Assembly (NCBI RefSeq): GCF_040712315.1
Contig: NC_134024.1
Span: 26,589,158 to 26,653,157 of the forward strand
Reading direction: 5' to 3'
Source: Castanea sativa
Taxonomy: Eukaryota > Streptophyta > Magnoliopsida > Fagales > Fagaceae
DNA length: 64,000 bases
The notes beneath the pieces were generated by a model. That model had not been told where the DNA came from. It saw nothing but the letters and a program-made list of their open reading frames with translations, and did no database searches. A program made the translations under genes and the position numbers. The stretch's first letter is position 1; each line of letters begins with the position of its first letter. This document shows, one piece after another, positions 1 through 11,462 of the stretch.

Positions 1-1455
1 AGCCAAATGGGATTCACATCAGAAGCTCCCCAAAAATCCCATAACTAATGAAAAACTCAAAGCTCTAGACATAAATTTTCCCTTCACCAAGAAAAAAATT
101 GGTCAAAGACAACAACGTTAACCTTTGAAAACCCAATTTTGCTTTAAAACCTAAAAGTAGGGGAAAAAAATTCCGCATTAACTCCCCACAACCACAATGA
201 AAATTAACAACCAAATGTGTCTTACAATTTAGAACTCAATACTTGTAAACCACATAATCAAAAGGCTACAAACCACAAATAGAGAGGTATGCAAGAATAA
301 TTAAAATTAGCAAGAAAAATGAACTCTGAATTGTTATGAAAAATTGTTGGAAACTTGGAATTGGAAGATCCCCCCACTGTTGACAGTCAATCTCAACATC
401 AATGCTTCTGTCTACTCAATTGACATCAAAATCTATGTGAGGTGCACTTGGAGTTCCCAAGTCCGCTAAAACTTGCATAATATCATGAGTTGGAGAAACC
501 TAAAATCAAAAACCAAAATTTCGTAATTAGAATTAAAGATGTGAATAAAATCAAGGATTCAATTTAAAAAGGTATATCTGAGTAGCTTGCTCCTAATTAC
601 TGAAATATCTTCTTTGACATAATGTAGCATCTTGTAGCAATGCAGCACCATTAATGAGGTAGAAATAAGTGATACATGAATGCAATAAACCAGAAACTTG
701 TTCGAAGACCAAAAATTGAATTGCATCTTCGTGTTTATTTATTATTCTCGCAATACAATTAAGCTAAAATTCACATTTTGACAATAGTGAGAACTTACCA
801 AAAGAGAAAAGATAAGGTGAGTTGTAATGCTTTAATCAATGGAATAGACGCCACCGGTCCACTGCAAATAATTCAATGCTCTAGTCTAACAATATCATAC
901 AAAATGATTACATCAAAGTATTTAACCCAATAAAATCTAGTTTTATTACTTTAGCTAATGCACTATTCAATGCTCTATTTCAATTTCATTTAAATATTAT
1001 ATTTTCTCTTTCAAAAATCTCATAAACAAACACCATATAATAACCCAGATGTTGGCAAAAGAGAACTCAAACCCAGATTATCCAAAATTCCCATAAACAA
1101 TCACCAACCCAGAACAAACACAATACCAATCGTACAAAAATTAATCCAAACCAAACAAATCAACCTACACTGCCACCAAGCATGTCGATCTGGAGGGACG
1201 ATTCTTGAGGGAGAAGAAAGACAGAGTCGATCAGACCGGGAGAATAGCTCCACCACTTTGCGCCAGATCACCAACACCACAGAACAAATCTAACACCACC
1301 GATCTATGTGGATTGGTTTGTGAGAGAGAGAATGAATTGAATAAAAGTTGAATAATTAATAGCAATGAACAGTACCCTCGTCAATAGTAACGAGGTACTC
1401 TTCATTCGCTACTTTTCTGTTCTAGTTTGAGGAGGCTGATGCGTAGCACAATTGT
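1..1455. other. AT-rich intergenic DNA, no gene seen
   Basis: No convincing open reading frame, RNA gene or transposon protein is visible. The stretch is A-rich with many short homopolymers. The only clear structure is the short inverted repeat near 1364-1406, listed separately. Confidence 0.6.
1364..1406. repeat. Short inverted repeat (hairpin)
   Basis: AATGAACAGTACCCTCGT at 1364 is followed after about eight bases by its near-perfect inverse (ACGAGGTACTCTTCATT), giving a stem of about 17 bp. It could be the end of a small non-autonomous element or a chance hairpin. No partner end was identified. Confidence 0.5.
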
Positions 1456-1494
1456 GTGGGTTTATCTAGTTGGAGTGTATATGTTGTTATTAGT

Positions 1495-1599
1495 TTCGGT
1501 GTACTGTGCTATGATCCTGTACGACACCTGCCTTGTGCTATATATATATATATATGTTCGGTGTACTGTGCTATGATCCTGTACGACACCTGCCTTGTG

Positions 1600-1655
<56 letters not shown>
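1495..1655. repeat. 62-bp tandem duplication, each copy ending in a (TA)n tract
   Basis: A segment starting TTCGGTGTACTGTGCTATG occurs at 1495 and again at 1557, a period of 62 bp. Each copy ends in a TA microsatellite. The first tract is about 14 bp and the second about 55 bp (1600-1655), so one copy of the microsatellite has expanded. Short reading frames across it that encode YIYIYI repeats are artefacts of the dinucleotide run. Confidence 0.85.
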
Positions 1656-1658
<3 letters not shown>

Positions 1659-1905
1659 TTTTTGCCTACACATATTTTGAGGGCTTTTCTTTAATAGAAA
1701 GCCCTTGGATCGTCCCTGGAACCAAATTAATTTGTTTTTCCATGGATCACATTTGCTTGCGTGTCACTCCTTTGATGCCTTTTGCCTGTTAAGAATTAGA
1801 AAAGCTTATGAAAATGGGGTGAAAATGGCCAAATACCACCATTTTACAAAATTTGTAACAAGAAAACACTGTTCCAAAACTTATTAGGGATCTACCACTT
1901 TTCTA

Positions 1906-2206
1906 GTATTTGAGTTTCAGAAACTCGAGTTTTAAATGGTACTCGAGTTTAAGAAACTCAAGTTTCTAGAAGTTCAGCCACTGTGGTATTGCTGACTTGG
2001 AATTTGTGCAATTAAAAAAATAATGTAGTACTCGAGCTTGGTAAACTCGAGTTCCAGGCAACACAATACTCGAGCATACCGGGCTCAAGTATGTTTATTT
2101 TTATGTTTAAGTTTTTTTTTTTTTTTTCTACAGTACTTGAGCTTGGTGAGCTCGAGTTCCTTGTAATATGGAACTCGAGTTTGCTAAGCTCAAGTTCCTT
2201 ATAACT
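1906..2206. repeat. Cluster of CTCGAG-centred palindromic repeats
   Basis: At least ten degenerate copies of ACTCGAGTTT / ACTCGAGCTTGGTAAACTCGAG lie in both orientations over 300 bp. Adjacent copies form small hairpins. No coding potential is seen. It may be the core of a non-autonomous element. No terminal repeats or target duplication could be fixed. Confidence 0.7.
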
Positions 2207-2446
2207 TTTTTTTGTGGATAATCAACAAATAAGCATAAACATAAAAATAAGTAGTTTTTTATGGTTTTATTTATTTAAATAGACGCATTGTAAAATATAG
2301 AGATTTTTATTTCAAAATATGAATCTATTTCTTGTTTGAATTTCAAAATAATCGAATCTATTTTTCATGTTTGAATTTCACAATAAGCGAATCTATTTTT
2401 TTGCATTGATAAAATCTGTTTCTACATTAATAACATTTGTTCTCTA

Positions 2447-3745
2447 TACATCATGTTTACTGTATATTCAAATCTGCTTATTGCATTCATAAAATCTATT
2501 TTCTGCATTAATTAAAATTGTTCATTGTTTTCTCAAAAAAATTGTTCACTGTTTTCTGTATAAACTATTTCTAGCATTCTGCCTAAAATTATTTTCTGTT
2601 CAGCATTATTTAAAAAATTGTTCACTTCTTCTCTACATAAATTATTCTCCGTTCACTATTTAAAAAATTGTTCACTGTTTTCTCATAATAAAAAAAAAAC
2701 CTCCCGAAATTGTGTTCTTTAAATTTAAAAGCCAAATGTGTAGGCTTTTTCATGTTTAAATTTCACAATAATCGAATCTTTTTTTCTGCATTGATAAAAT
2801 CTATTTCTACATTGATAAAATTTGCTCTCTGCACATCATATTTACTGTATATTCAAATCTGTTACTGCATTCATAAAATTTGTTTTCTGCATTAATTAAA
2901 ACTGTTCATTGTTTTCTCATAAAAAATGTTCATTATTTTCTACATAAACTATTTCTAGCATTCTACATAAAATTATTTTCTGTTCTGCATTATTAAAAAA
3001 TTGTTCACTCTCTTTTCTACATAAATTATTTTCTATTCACTGCATAAATTTTTCACTGTTTTCTCATAAAACACCTAGAGAAATCATGTTTTCTAAATTT
3101 AAAAGCCAAATCTAAATGCTTTTTCATTTTTAAATTTCACAATAATCGAATCTAGTTTTCTGCATTGATAAAATCTATTTCTACATTAATAAAATCTATT
3201 TTTTTCATTAATTAAAACTATTCACTATTTTCTCATAAAAATTGTTCATTGTTTTCTGCATAAACTGTTTTTAGCATTGGCGTAGTTAGCTTAAATGGTT
3301 TTTGTGTTTTTTTAAATATGTAACCATATGAATAATGGACATACTCCATGAAAGAAAAATGAATAATTCATATAAATCACCTAATGGTAAATGCCTCGAA
3401 TAAATCCAAAGACTAACTAATAATCCTACTATACAGACAAAAGTAGTTATTATGCCTTTTTGGACGAATCATATAGTCCTAAGGTTGTATGTAAACATGT
3501 TTGCTGTATGTAAACATGCAGTTAACAATGAATAATTTATGCAGAAAAAACAATGAACAATTTTTAAATAATGCTGAACAGAAAATAACTTGATGCAGAA
3601 CGCTAAAAATAGTTTATGCAGAAAACAGTAAACAATTTTCATGAGAAAACAATGAACAGTTTTAATTAATGCAAAAAACGGATTTTATGAATATAGTATA
3701 CAGATTTTAATATACAGTAAACATGATGTAGCACCAACTGTGGCA
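2447..3745. repeat. Foldback-type array: direct copies plus an inverted copy
   Basis: A unit of roughly 230-380 bp, with landmarks such as TTTACTGTATATTCAAATCTG-like and TGTTCATTGTTTTCTCA motifs, appears in direct orientation at about 2447-2690 and about 2837-3085. A shorter copy lies at about 3110-3270. The segment 3515-3745 is the reverse complement of the same unit, at roughly 85% identity by eye over 220 bp, so the region could form a long hairpin with a loop of about 800 bp. No protein is encoded. A foldback or unclassified non-autonomous element is the most likely explanation. Confidence 0.7.
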
Positions 3746-4849
3746 TGAGTAGTTTTGTGAAGACTCGTCACCAGCCCATTGCTATAGCACCAACTATAGT
3801 CATACGAATCACATGCGCCAATAGACGCCACCGTTTCATACGTGCTGCTCAACAGCTCGGCATTGTTTCACACGCTGTCCAATCATATCATCCACATTCA
3901 CATGAATTCTTAAATATGAATAATTGTACCCTGGTACCAGGAACATAGCACTGTGTCAATTAAATATGATGCTTTGTTCAAGAACACTGCAACTATTGCC
4001 CACATCTTCAAATCTCATTGTATCATTGGGAACATTTAAAATCCTGTTCATATAGTGTTTTTCCAACCTATATTGACATGACAAGCCCTAATAACTAAAA
4101 AGCTCGCCACTGTTTCACACACTGCTGAGTCATATCATCTTTATTCATGTGAAAAGAGATCATAAAAGTGATCGTTCACAATGGCTATACCAAAAAAACA
4201 GAGATCATAAAAGTAGATTAAACATATATAACAGGGAGCTCAAGCCACCAATAACAAAGTTATATCAAATTTAAAAGTCAGTTCCAGTTGGGCTTCACTT
4301 CAGACTGGCGAGTCTTTGATTTAGCTCCCATAATCAAGCGTATATGACCACAATGTTTGATCGAGCAGTCGAGTAAATATGTATTCAAAATCTGTAGCGT
4401 AAAAGTAATTGGCTACGATTACAAGAGATATTTCAGTGTTTCAGGCTGTGGGGCTGATTACAAGTGATGCTTTTAATGTACATATTTATGAGATGTGATT
4501 GTTTGACAGCTCAGTTTTAGGGTTCAAGATGGCTTTACCATGTGCTATTACTTCTAACCAGTAGTCACGGATTATAGGAAAAGTGTTTTGACTAGCATCC
4601 TTGAAAATGACCAAAGATAATAAACAACTCGGCATTGTTGAGTCCTGACCAGAAGTACCCATCCACACTCATGTGAATACACAGATATGCAACCCTTTGC
4701 AATGCACCGTTTTCAAGGACGCAGAGCATCCACGAAAAGTTTAGGCATCAATTTTGTGGATAAGTTGTCCACCATTGCGAGTATTCATTACTAAACTCGG
4801 TTTTCCTTTCATTGGGTTAAGCACACGACAAGAACACCTTATGCGCGAA
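3746..4849. repeat. Spacer with three degenerate ~65-bp repeats
   Basis: A motif of the form CTCGGCATTGTTTCACAC... followed by a CATCCACATTCACATGAAT-like segment occurs near 3851-3915, 4098-4155 and 4622-4690, with progressive divergence. Otherwise the stretch is unique-looking non-coding DNA. No gene is supported. Confidence 0.5.
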
Positions 4850-4985
4850 CAGGTAAATGAAATTCACTAGGTGTTTTATGAGAAAACAATGAACAATTGA
4901 GGCACTGAACAGAGAATAATTTATGCAGAAAAGAGAGTGAACAGTTTTTTAAATAATGCTGAACAGAAAATAATTTTATGCAGAA
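4850..4985. repeat. Second inverted fragment of the foldback family
   Basis: This 135-bp piece is the reverse complement of about 2955-3085, including the CATAAAACACCTAG end motif. It is separated from the inverted copy at 3515-3745 by about 1.1 kb of different DNA, so the inverted arm looks split or rearranged. Confidence 0.65.
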
Positions 4986-5692
4986 TATTAGACTTGTTGA
5001 GAAATTTGATTTCGTTGAAAGTACAAAATAATGAAAATTCAATGGAAAAGTATGTACGTTAGATGTACAAATCGCATGAATTTGTTTAAAAATTTGAATT
5101 CGTTGAATGTACAAAATCGTGAAAATTCAACGGACGTACATATCGTGAAAATTCAAGCGACAATTGTACATTAGATGTACAGATAATCAAAATTTGTTGA
5201 AAAATTCGAATTCATTGAATGCGTAAAATCGTGAAAATTCAATGGAAAATTGACGAACATACCAAATCGTGAAAATTCATTGGAAAATTTTGTGCATTAG
5301 ATATACAGATCGTTCGGATTAGTAAAAGAATTCAAATTCATTGTTTGTACTTTCAACTAAAACAAATATTTGCAACAAGTCCTGAGTACAAATTTGGAAT
5401 CATTGTTTGAATTCATTCGTTGAATGTACAAAATCGTGAAATTCAATGGACGTAAAGATCGTGAAAATGTCTGATTTGAAAACCGGAAACACCGTTGGGA
5501 CCGTTAGAATCTCAAGATCATTTTCATAATATGTAATGAATGACATGATACATCTGATGCAAAGAAAAAATGATGTATGTAATGCAAGAGCAAATTGATG
5601 CATGTGATACAATTATGATTTTTGAGGTACATGGATGGTCATTCAAGTCATTCTCATTGATTAAATTATGGGTGCAAAATTGAGTGTCTACA
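4986..5692 (-). repeat. TE1 presumed 3' LTR (U3 part) with internal tandem repeats
   Basis: Read on the minus strand it begins TGTAGACACTCAATTTTGCA, a start resembling Tat-type LTRs, just after a purine-rich run (GAAGGGCATTT) that could be the polypurine tract. The body contains degenerate repeats of TCACGATTTTGTACATTCAA-like units at about 4990-5470. I did not find the matching end or a matching copy beside the PBS, so this is an inference from the terminal motif and position. Confidence 0.5.
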
Positions 5693-5880
5693 AAATGCCC
5701 TTCATTGACAGAGCTTGAAAAGTAAATGTCAATGTAAAATAAAGACACTAATTTCAACAACCATGATTTAATTGGGGTTGAATTTTCAAAGATTACCTAG
5801 CCCTCGAACCTAAAACCTTGGAACATAGAACTAGTGCCTTATCTTTTAACAACAAAAGGAAAATACCGGACTTAGCTGGT

Positions 5881-6785
5881 AGTTGATCAAAGGACTTTCC
5901 TATCTTGATCTTGAAAATGGAATTGTTTGGGATGACGATCAAAGGTCTTCTTTTACTTTGATCTGGAGTGGGATGGCGATCAAAGGTCCTCTTCTACTTT
6001 GATCTGGAATTGTTGACATGTCAATCAAAGGTCCTCCTCTACTTCAATTTGGAATGAAATGACGACCAAAGGTCCTCTTCTACTTTGATCTAGAATTGAA
6101 TGATGATCAAAGGTCCTCTTCTACTTTGATCTGATTAAAGGTCCTCTTCTACTTCGATCTGGAATTGAATGATGATCAAAGGTCCTCTTCTAATTTGATC
6201 TGGCATTGTTGAAATGTCGATCAAAGGTCCTCCTCTACTTTGATCTAGAATTGAATGACGATTAAAGGTCCTCTTCTACTTTGATCTAGAATTGTTATGT
6301 CGATCAAAGGTCCTCTTCTACTTTGATTTGGAATTGAATGACGATCAAAGATCCTCTTCTACTTTGATCTGGAATTGTTGAAATGTCGATCAAAGATCCT
6401 CCTTTACTTTGATCTGGGATTGTAATGTTGATCAAAGGTCCTCTTCTACTTTGATCTGGAATTGTTTAAATGTTAATCAAAGGTCCTCTTCTACTTTGAT
6501 CTGGAATTGTTTAAATGTTAATCAAAGGTCCTCCTCTACTTTGATCTGGAATTGAATGACGATCAAAGGTCCTCTCCTACTTTGATTTGGAATTGAATGA
6601 CGATCAAAGGTCCTCTTCTACTTTGATCTAGAATTGTTGAAATGTCGATCAAAGGTCCTCCTCTTCTTCAATATGGGATTGTAATGTCGATCAAAGGTCC
6701 TCTTCTCAATCAAAGGTCCTCCTCTACTTCGATCTGGAATTGTAATGTCGATCGAAGGTCCTCTTTTACTTCGATCTTGGATTTG
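5881..6785. repeat. Palindromic minisatellite, about 22 units of 41-45 bp
   Basis: The unit has the form GATCAAAGGTCCTCTTCTAC followed by TTTGATCTGGAATTG and a variable tail. The outer GATCAAAG and CTTTGATC make each unit a small hairpin. About 22 copies are counted by eye, some shortened to 19-28 bp. The array lies between the presumed TE1 3' LTR and the antisense PMD gene. It does not encode a plausible protein. Confidence 0.9.
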
Positions 6786-7611
6786 CTTTCTGCAAAAAAG
6801 TCAAAATTTAGAGTTAGACTTTAACTAATGGGTGCTTCGTGGTCCCATTGCTTCTGAAATGTGTCATTTGCTCACTCTTGATTTGAACTTTACCAAAAAA
6901 AGTTTAATTGACAAAAGATTTTTATTTTGAGAAACATTTGACTTTTTTTTTGAAACTTGGAAGTTTTGAAATTTTTATTTCAAATTTTGAGACCATTGGG
7001 ACCTAGAAATTTTTTCTAGAAATCCGGAACATAAAATATGACATTTTGAGTCTTAGAACTTTGAAAATTGAGGCTTGGGACTTTCCTCATGAAATTTGAG
7101 GTTTGAATTTTATTTATTATTTTTTTTTTTTGGAAAACGGAAGATTTGAGTTTAACATTTGGGCATTGAGAATGGAAACTTGAAAATTTGGGAATGAAAA
7201 TTTTGAATTGAAAACTTGGATTTTTAAAAGATGGTTGAAAACTTTGGAAAAGTTTTTTTTTTTTTTTTTTTTTTTTGTGTTGACTAAGTTGACTCAACTT
7301 TGGCTGAGCTTAAGTGTGTGGGGGCTGAAATTTTGCCCCCCCCCCCCCCTTCCCTTTGTCTCTTTTTTTCTTTTTTGTTTCATCTTTCTCTACCTCTCTT
7401 CCTCCATTGTTACTATTCACTCTCTTATTCGCCTTGGATTTTCTTCTTCATCTCATCATTTCTTCTCACAAAAAACACTTTTCTAAGCTTCTCAAGTTTC
7501 TCTCATCCATCTCCATCAATATTTCTCTAGATCCTTGTATTTTGAGCATTTTCATTACACACCCATTTTGGTGAAAACCCATCTTCCAAATTCATTTTTC
7601 TTTGCATCAAG
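6786..7611 (+). other. Upstream region and CT-rich leader of the PMD gene
   Basis: The first 450 bp are purine/T-rich degenerate repeats (AAACTTGG / GAAATTTTGAG words). From about 7330 the plus strand becomes strongly pyrimidine-rich (a C15 run at 7337-7351, then CTCTTTCTCTACCTCTCTTCC-like text), typical of a plant 5' leader. It leads to the ATG at 7612. No convincing TATA box was seen. Confidence 0.4.
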
Positions 7612-10510
7612 ATGGCTTCTTCTTCCAAAGGACCTTCTTTTCTTACTTTTCATGGTAAGAAATATGATCCAACGTTTGATTGGCATGAGGAATATGGACT
7701 TCTTCAAGATCCTAGGACCTATGCTCCATATTGTCATGTAGACACCAAGGTGAGTTTTTCTTTGGTTTCTTTGCTTGTAAAAAATGTTGTTGCATGTTTT
7801 ATTGAAAGTTTCATGGTGAGATATTGTCATTTGGTTGTTTGAAATTTGGGGCATTGCTTAATTTGTTATGTTTGAAAATGTTGGCTTTGAAGCATTCTTG
7901 AAGTATTATTTTTGTGATCATGGTGCAATTTGGATAATGTGGGTGGCTTATGGAATTTTGACAATGTAGGTAGATATTGAAGTTGTTGGATGAATTTTGG
8001 TTTGGATTTTGGGAGTATTAGCATTGTAAAAAATTGATGGTATGTTTATGTGAATGTGTTCATGATAGATATGGATAAAGTTTATTGGTATGTGTAAACT
8101 TTTTTTTATGAACATGGCAAAATTTTGTGGGTATGGAAATTTTTTTTTTGGACATGGAAAAATTTTATGGGCATGAAATTTTGAAAGAATTTCGTTGGGC
8201 ATGTGATGTTGGTTCTTGGAAAATTTGTGTGATTATGATTTTGGCTATATGAGAATTTATTCGTGTACGAGTTGGTGGATTTTTTTCTTGGTCATGTGGG
8301 AGTTTTTTTTTTGCATGGCTATGGAAAAAAAAATGGTAGTTGTGTATGGACATGTGAAAAATTTTGATTGTAGTGAAATTTTGGTGGGGCATTGGGTTTT
8401 TTGTTGTGGGACATTGACTTTTTTGGGCACATGAGAATTTTTTGGACATGTGATTTTGGTCATGAAAAATTTTCTTCATCAGAAATTTTTGGACATGTGA
8501 ACTTTTTTTTTTTTTTTTTTTTGCATGTGATTTTGGCTATGGGAATTAATGAGCTGAATTTGTGTGTTACAGAGCCTCAAGAGTCGAGGCAGTCTCCAAA
8601 TGTTGAAAAGTACATGGGAATCGTTGTCTCCTTGCATAAAAAACATCATCAATGAAGCGGGCTTTGGCACTTTCTTCGAAACCTTGTTGAATCATGAGAC
8701 TCATAAGTACAAAGATCTTCAGTTACTTCTTGCCTTGGTAGAACGCTTTTGGGATATTGCATGTACCTTCCACTTTCCTTGTATTGGGGAGGTAATGTTG
8801 ACACCTTATGATTTCTCTGTTATCATTGGTTTGAAGTTGGGTGGTGAAAGAATTCTTGTCAATGATTCCTTTACTTCAGCCAAACTCAAAAAAATTCTAG
8901 GTGAAGTGCCTTCTAGAATAAGGAGTAACAATATCCCCTTGTCTTGGCTATGTGAAAGTATTCCTCATTGTGAGACTGCAGCAAAAGGTGCTCGCATGTT
9001 CATGCTTCTTTTTGTTGGAACTTTCTTATGTTTGGATTTAGGCAGTACTGTGAATCTGCACTACCTAGAAAGCTTGAAAAGAGTTGGACAAATCTAGAAT
9101 TATGACTGGGGCGACATGGCTGATGCCACTCTAATGCACTTCATGACCCAACTCTCTAGGTGGAGTCTTTCAAGCTTTGGTTGGGCTCCATTTGTATGGC
9201 AAGTGAGGTTTGGAAAATTGTTTTTTGGCTATGTGTAAGTTTTGGGAAATTATTTTGGTTTTGTGGTAATGGTGTTGTGGAGTTTTCAAGTCTGGATGTA
9301 CGAGTATTTTGGGGTTTGTCAAGAAATTCAGGAGGAGGTTATTGGTGTTTTTCCTAGATTTCTCTGTTGGTTGCCCAAACATTGTTTGTCTATACTCTCC
9401 AGACGTTCTTTGAAGATTTGGCGCTTGGTGATTGACAATCTGACCATTGATGATGTGAGTTCTTCCCTCCTTCTCCTTTTAAATATTCGGCACTTGGTTA
9501 TGATTCAGTCTCTTCTCTTTATGAGCTCATTTTTGTGATTTTTCAGATGAACTTAAATCCTTGGGCTAGATGTGAGGGGTATACTGAGTGTGAGCGGGCT
9601 CTAGAATTGAATAGCTGCCAAGTATTGTTTGAATGTGGGTTTGGAAAGTATTGGTATCTTGGTGATCGGGTGTTGCCCCAAGTTGAACATGTCTATCCTC
9701 CTACAACAATTCCTGTCCCTCCATCCAGTTAGCTGACTTTTGGACTGATGAAGAGATTGCTCAGGCCCATGTAGGCTTTGTTGTTCCAGGAACAGCAAGA
9801 TCTTATCCTAAGTTTATTGAAACTCATCTGCAAGGTTGCTTGGTTGGCCAAATGGTACTTCTTTAAATTTTTAAAGACAAATCTTCATTTTACAAATTCT
9901 TTCCATTTTTCTACTTGGTGACTAAAATTTGCATGTTGGATTTTCAGCCTCCACCTTCTAAAGGAGAGGAAGAGGAAGATGAAGATGAAGAAATTCCTTC
10001 TCCTTATCATGTTGGTAGTTCTTCTAGTTCCTTTGCGGAGACTTATCCTCATTTTCTGATACGACAATACGATGTGATGAATCCTGATGGAACATATAGT
10101 TCCATGCCCTTGAATAGGCCAGAGCATGTGCTGAATGTTCCTCAGCCCGATCTGGTATGTTCTTGAATTTTCAGTTCTTTGTCCTTACTTCTTCTTGGCT
10201 TATTGAATGGTTCATGATCTAGTGGATTTGTGCTTCAGGTTTATGTGGATCTTGTGGAAGAAAGCATGCAGATGATTGGAGGCTTACAGTCACTGGCTCG
10301 CACTCAAACTTCCCAATATGTGCTCAATGATTCGAGCTGGGTATACCTTGTTACTCTCTGAATATCTCTTGCTTGAACTGTGCTTGATGGTGAAATTAAC
10401 ACTTGATTCTGCTAACTTTTTAGGCACATAGAATGGAAGCGGCTGATGGTACCAGAAGAACTATGGAGGAAAGAATCAGGAGCCTTGAACTTGAAAATCG
10501 TCAATACTGA
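7612..10510 (+). pseudogene. Plant-mobile-domain (PMD) protein gene, seven exons, lightly decayed
   Basis: The predicted product matches the plant mobile domain / MAIN-LIKE type: MASSSKGPSF start, the conserved LTPYDFSVIIGLKLGGE block, then WMYEYFGV, FPRFLCWLPKH and WYLGDRVLPQV. Exons inferred from GT-AG sites: 7612-7749, 8573-9202, 9291-9454, 9547-9854, 9948-10154, 10239-10340, 10424-10510. The joins 1-2 and 4-7 stay in frame, which strongly supports the model. Damage is limited to one in-frame TAG (9095-9097), a probably mutated acceptor before 9291 (CAA where CAG is expected) and a one-base frameshift near 9727. After the shift the frame continues as QLADFWTDEEIAQ. The C-terminal part is acidic (EEEEDEDEE) and ends in a short coiled-coil-like tail. 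The gene is antisense to TE1 gag-pol and is probably cargo of that element. PMD proteins of hosts act in gene silencing and development; a role here is unknown. Confidence 0.8.
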
Positions 10511-11462
10511 ATGCGGCTCCTTTAGAGGTGGATCAAGAAGATCCTCACGCAACCGTACATGGAGTCCCAATGATGTATGACTTGTGTTTTTATTTTTCTT
10601 GCAAAACAAAAGGAAGTGGTCCTTAGAAAATCTTGTATTAGTTTCCATGTTTTAGCTCTTTGCCCTTTGGATCATGTAAAGACTTTAACTAAGACAGGTT
10701 TAGAATTCACCTGGTGAGATCTTGTAGTACCAATTTAAACTTGTCTTGCTTGGGTCTGCTAGAATTTGCACTTAAATGAGGTGGAGCCAAATGCCCCTAG
10801 TTTAAAAGGAATGCATGATTTTTGGAAATCTTGATGATGATGATTTTTTCCTTGAGAAAAATGATGATGGTCTCTTTTTTTCCTCTTTGTTTTTTGAAAA
10901 TACATGAGGCATGGGTGAATGTCCCTAGTTTGGAACATAAATCCATGAGTCTAAAAAAAACTTGATTTGATAAATTTTGAAAACAATGATGCAGGTGACG
11001 ATTTTTGAAAACAAGTGTGTTAGATATGTCAGAATGTCCCAGTTTGATTTAAAAAAAAAAAAAATCTTTTTGAGTGTCACATTGTCTTTAAAAATTACCC
11101 GAAAACGTAAAACTGCATGGAATTGCATGAGTGTAGGACTGAGGGGCTGCGCACCACTTGGCAAATAAGGAGTGCTATTCGGCACTTTTAGAGTGCCAAA
11201 TTGCATTGAGCCACATCATGATGCTCACGCCATGGTGGGCCAACTCCTCACGCTTTTTCAATGCGTATTTCGCGTTTTCGCGTTTTTTGAAAAATGTTTA
11301 CTTTGTTTGTGATCATGAAACACTCTCCTAGTCAGCTACAAACTCTATGAAACCTATTTCAAACTTGATTGGGAATTGATGTGGCTCATATAAATAAATC
11401 CTCCTTGACAATTCTCTGCATAAAGGTTAGCAAAATACAATAATCACAAGCAAAAGTCATCC
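10511..11462. other. Spacer between PMD gene and DUF7745-like frame
   Basis: No coding exon is apparent. The stretch includes likely 3' flank of the PMD gene, a short poly-A/T segment near 11050, and a GCG-rich patch around 11255-11290 (repeated GCGTTTT words). The region just before 11463 may be the promoter or leader of the next gene, but no TATA box is clear. Confidence 0.4.

Noticed and set aside
1456..1792. Small frames with YIYIYI repeats
   Set aside because: They translate the (TA)n tracts of the 62-bp duplication.
5881..6785. Possible CRISPR-like array because of regular 41-45-bp spacing
   Set aside because: The whole unit repeats, with no unique spacers, and the genome is eukaryotic; it is a minisatellite.
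7016..8670. Several Lys/Phe-rich or His-rich frames on either strand
   Set aside because: They lie in AT-rich leader or in intron 1 of the PMD gene and have low complexity only.
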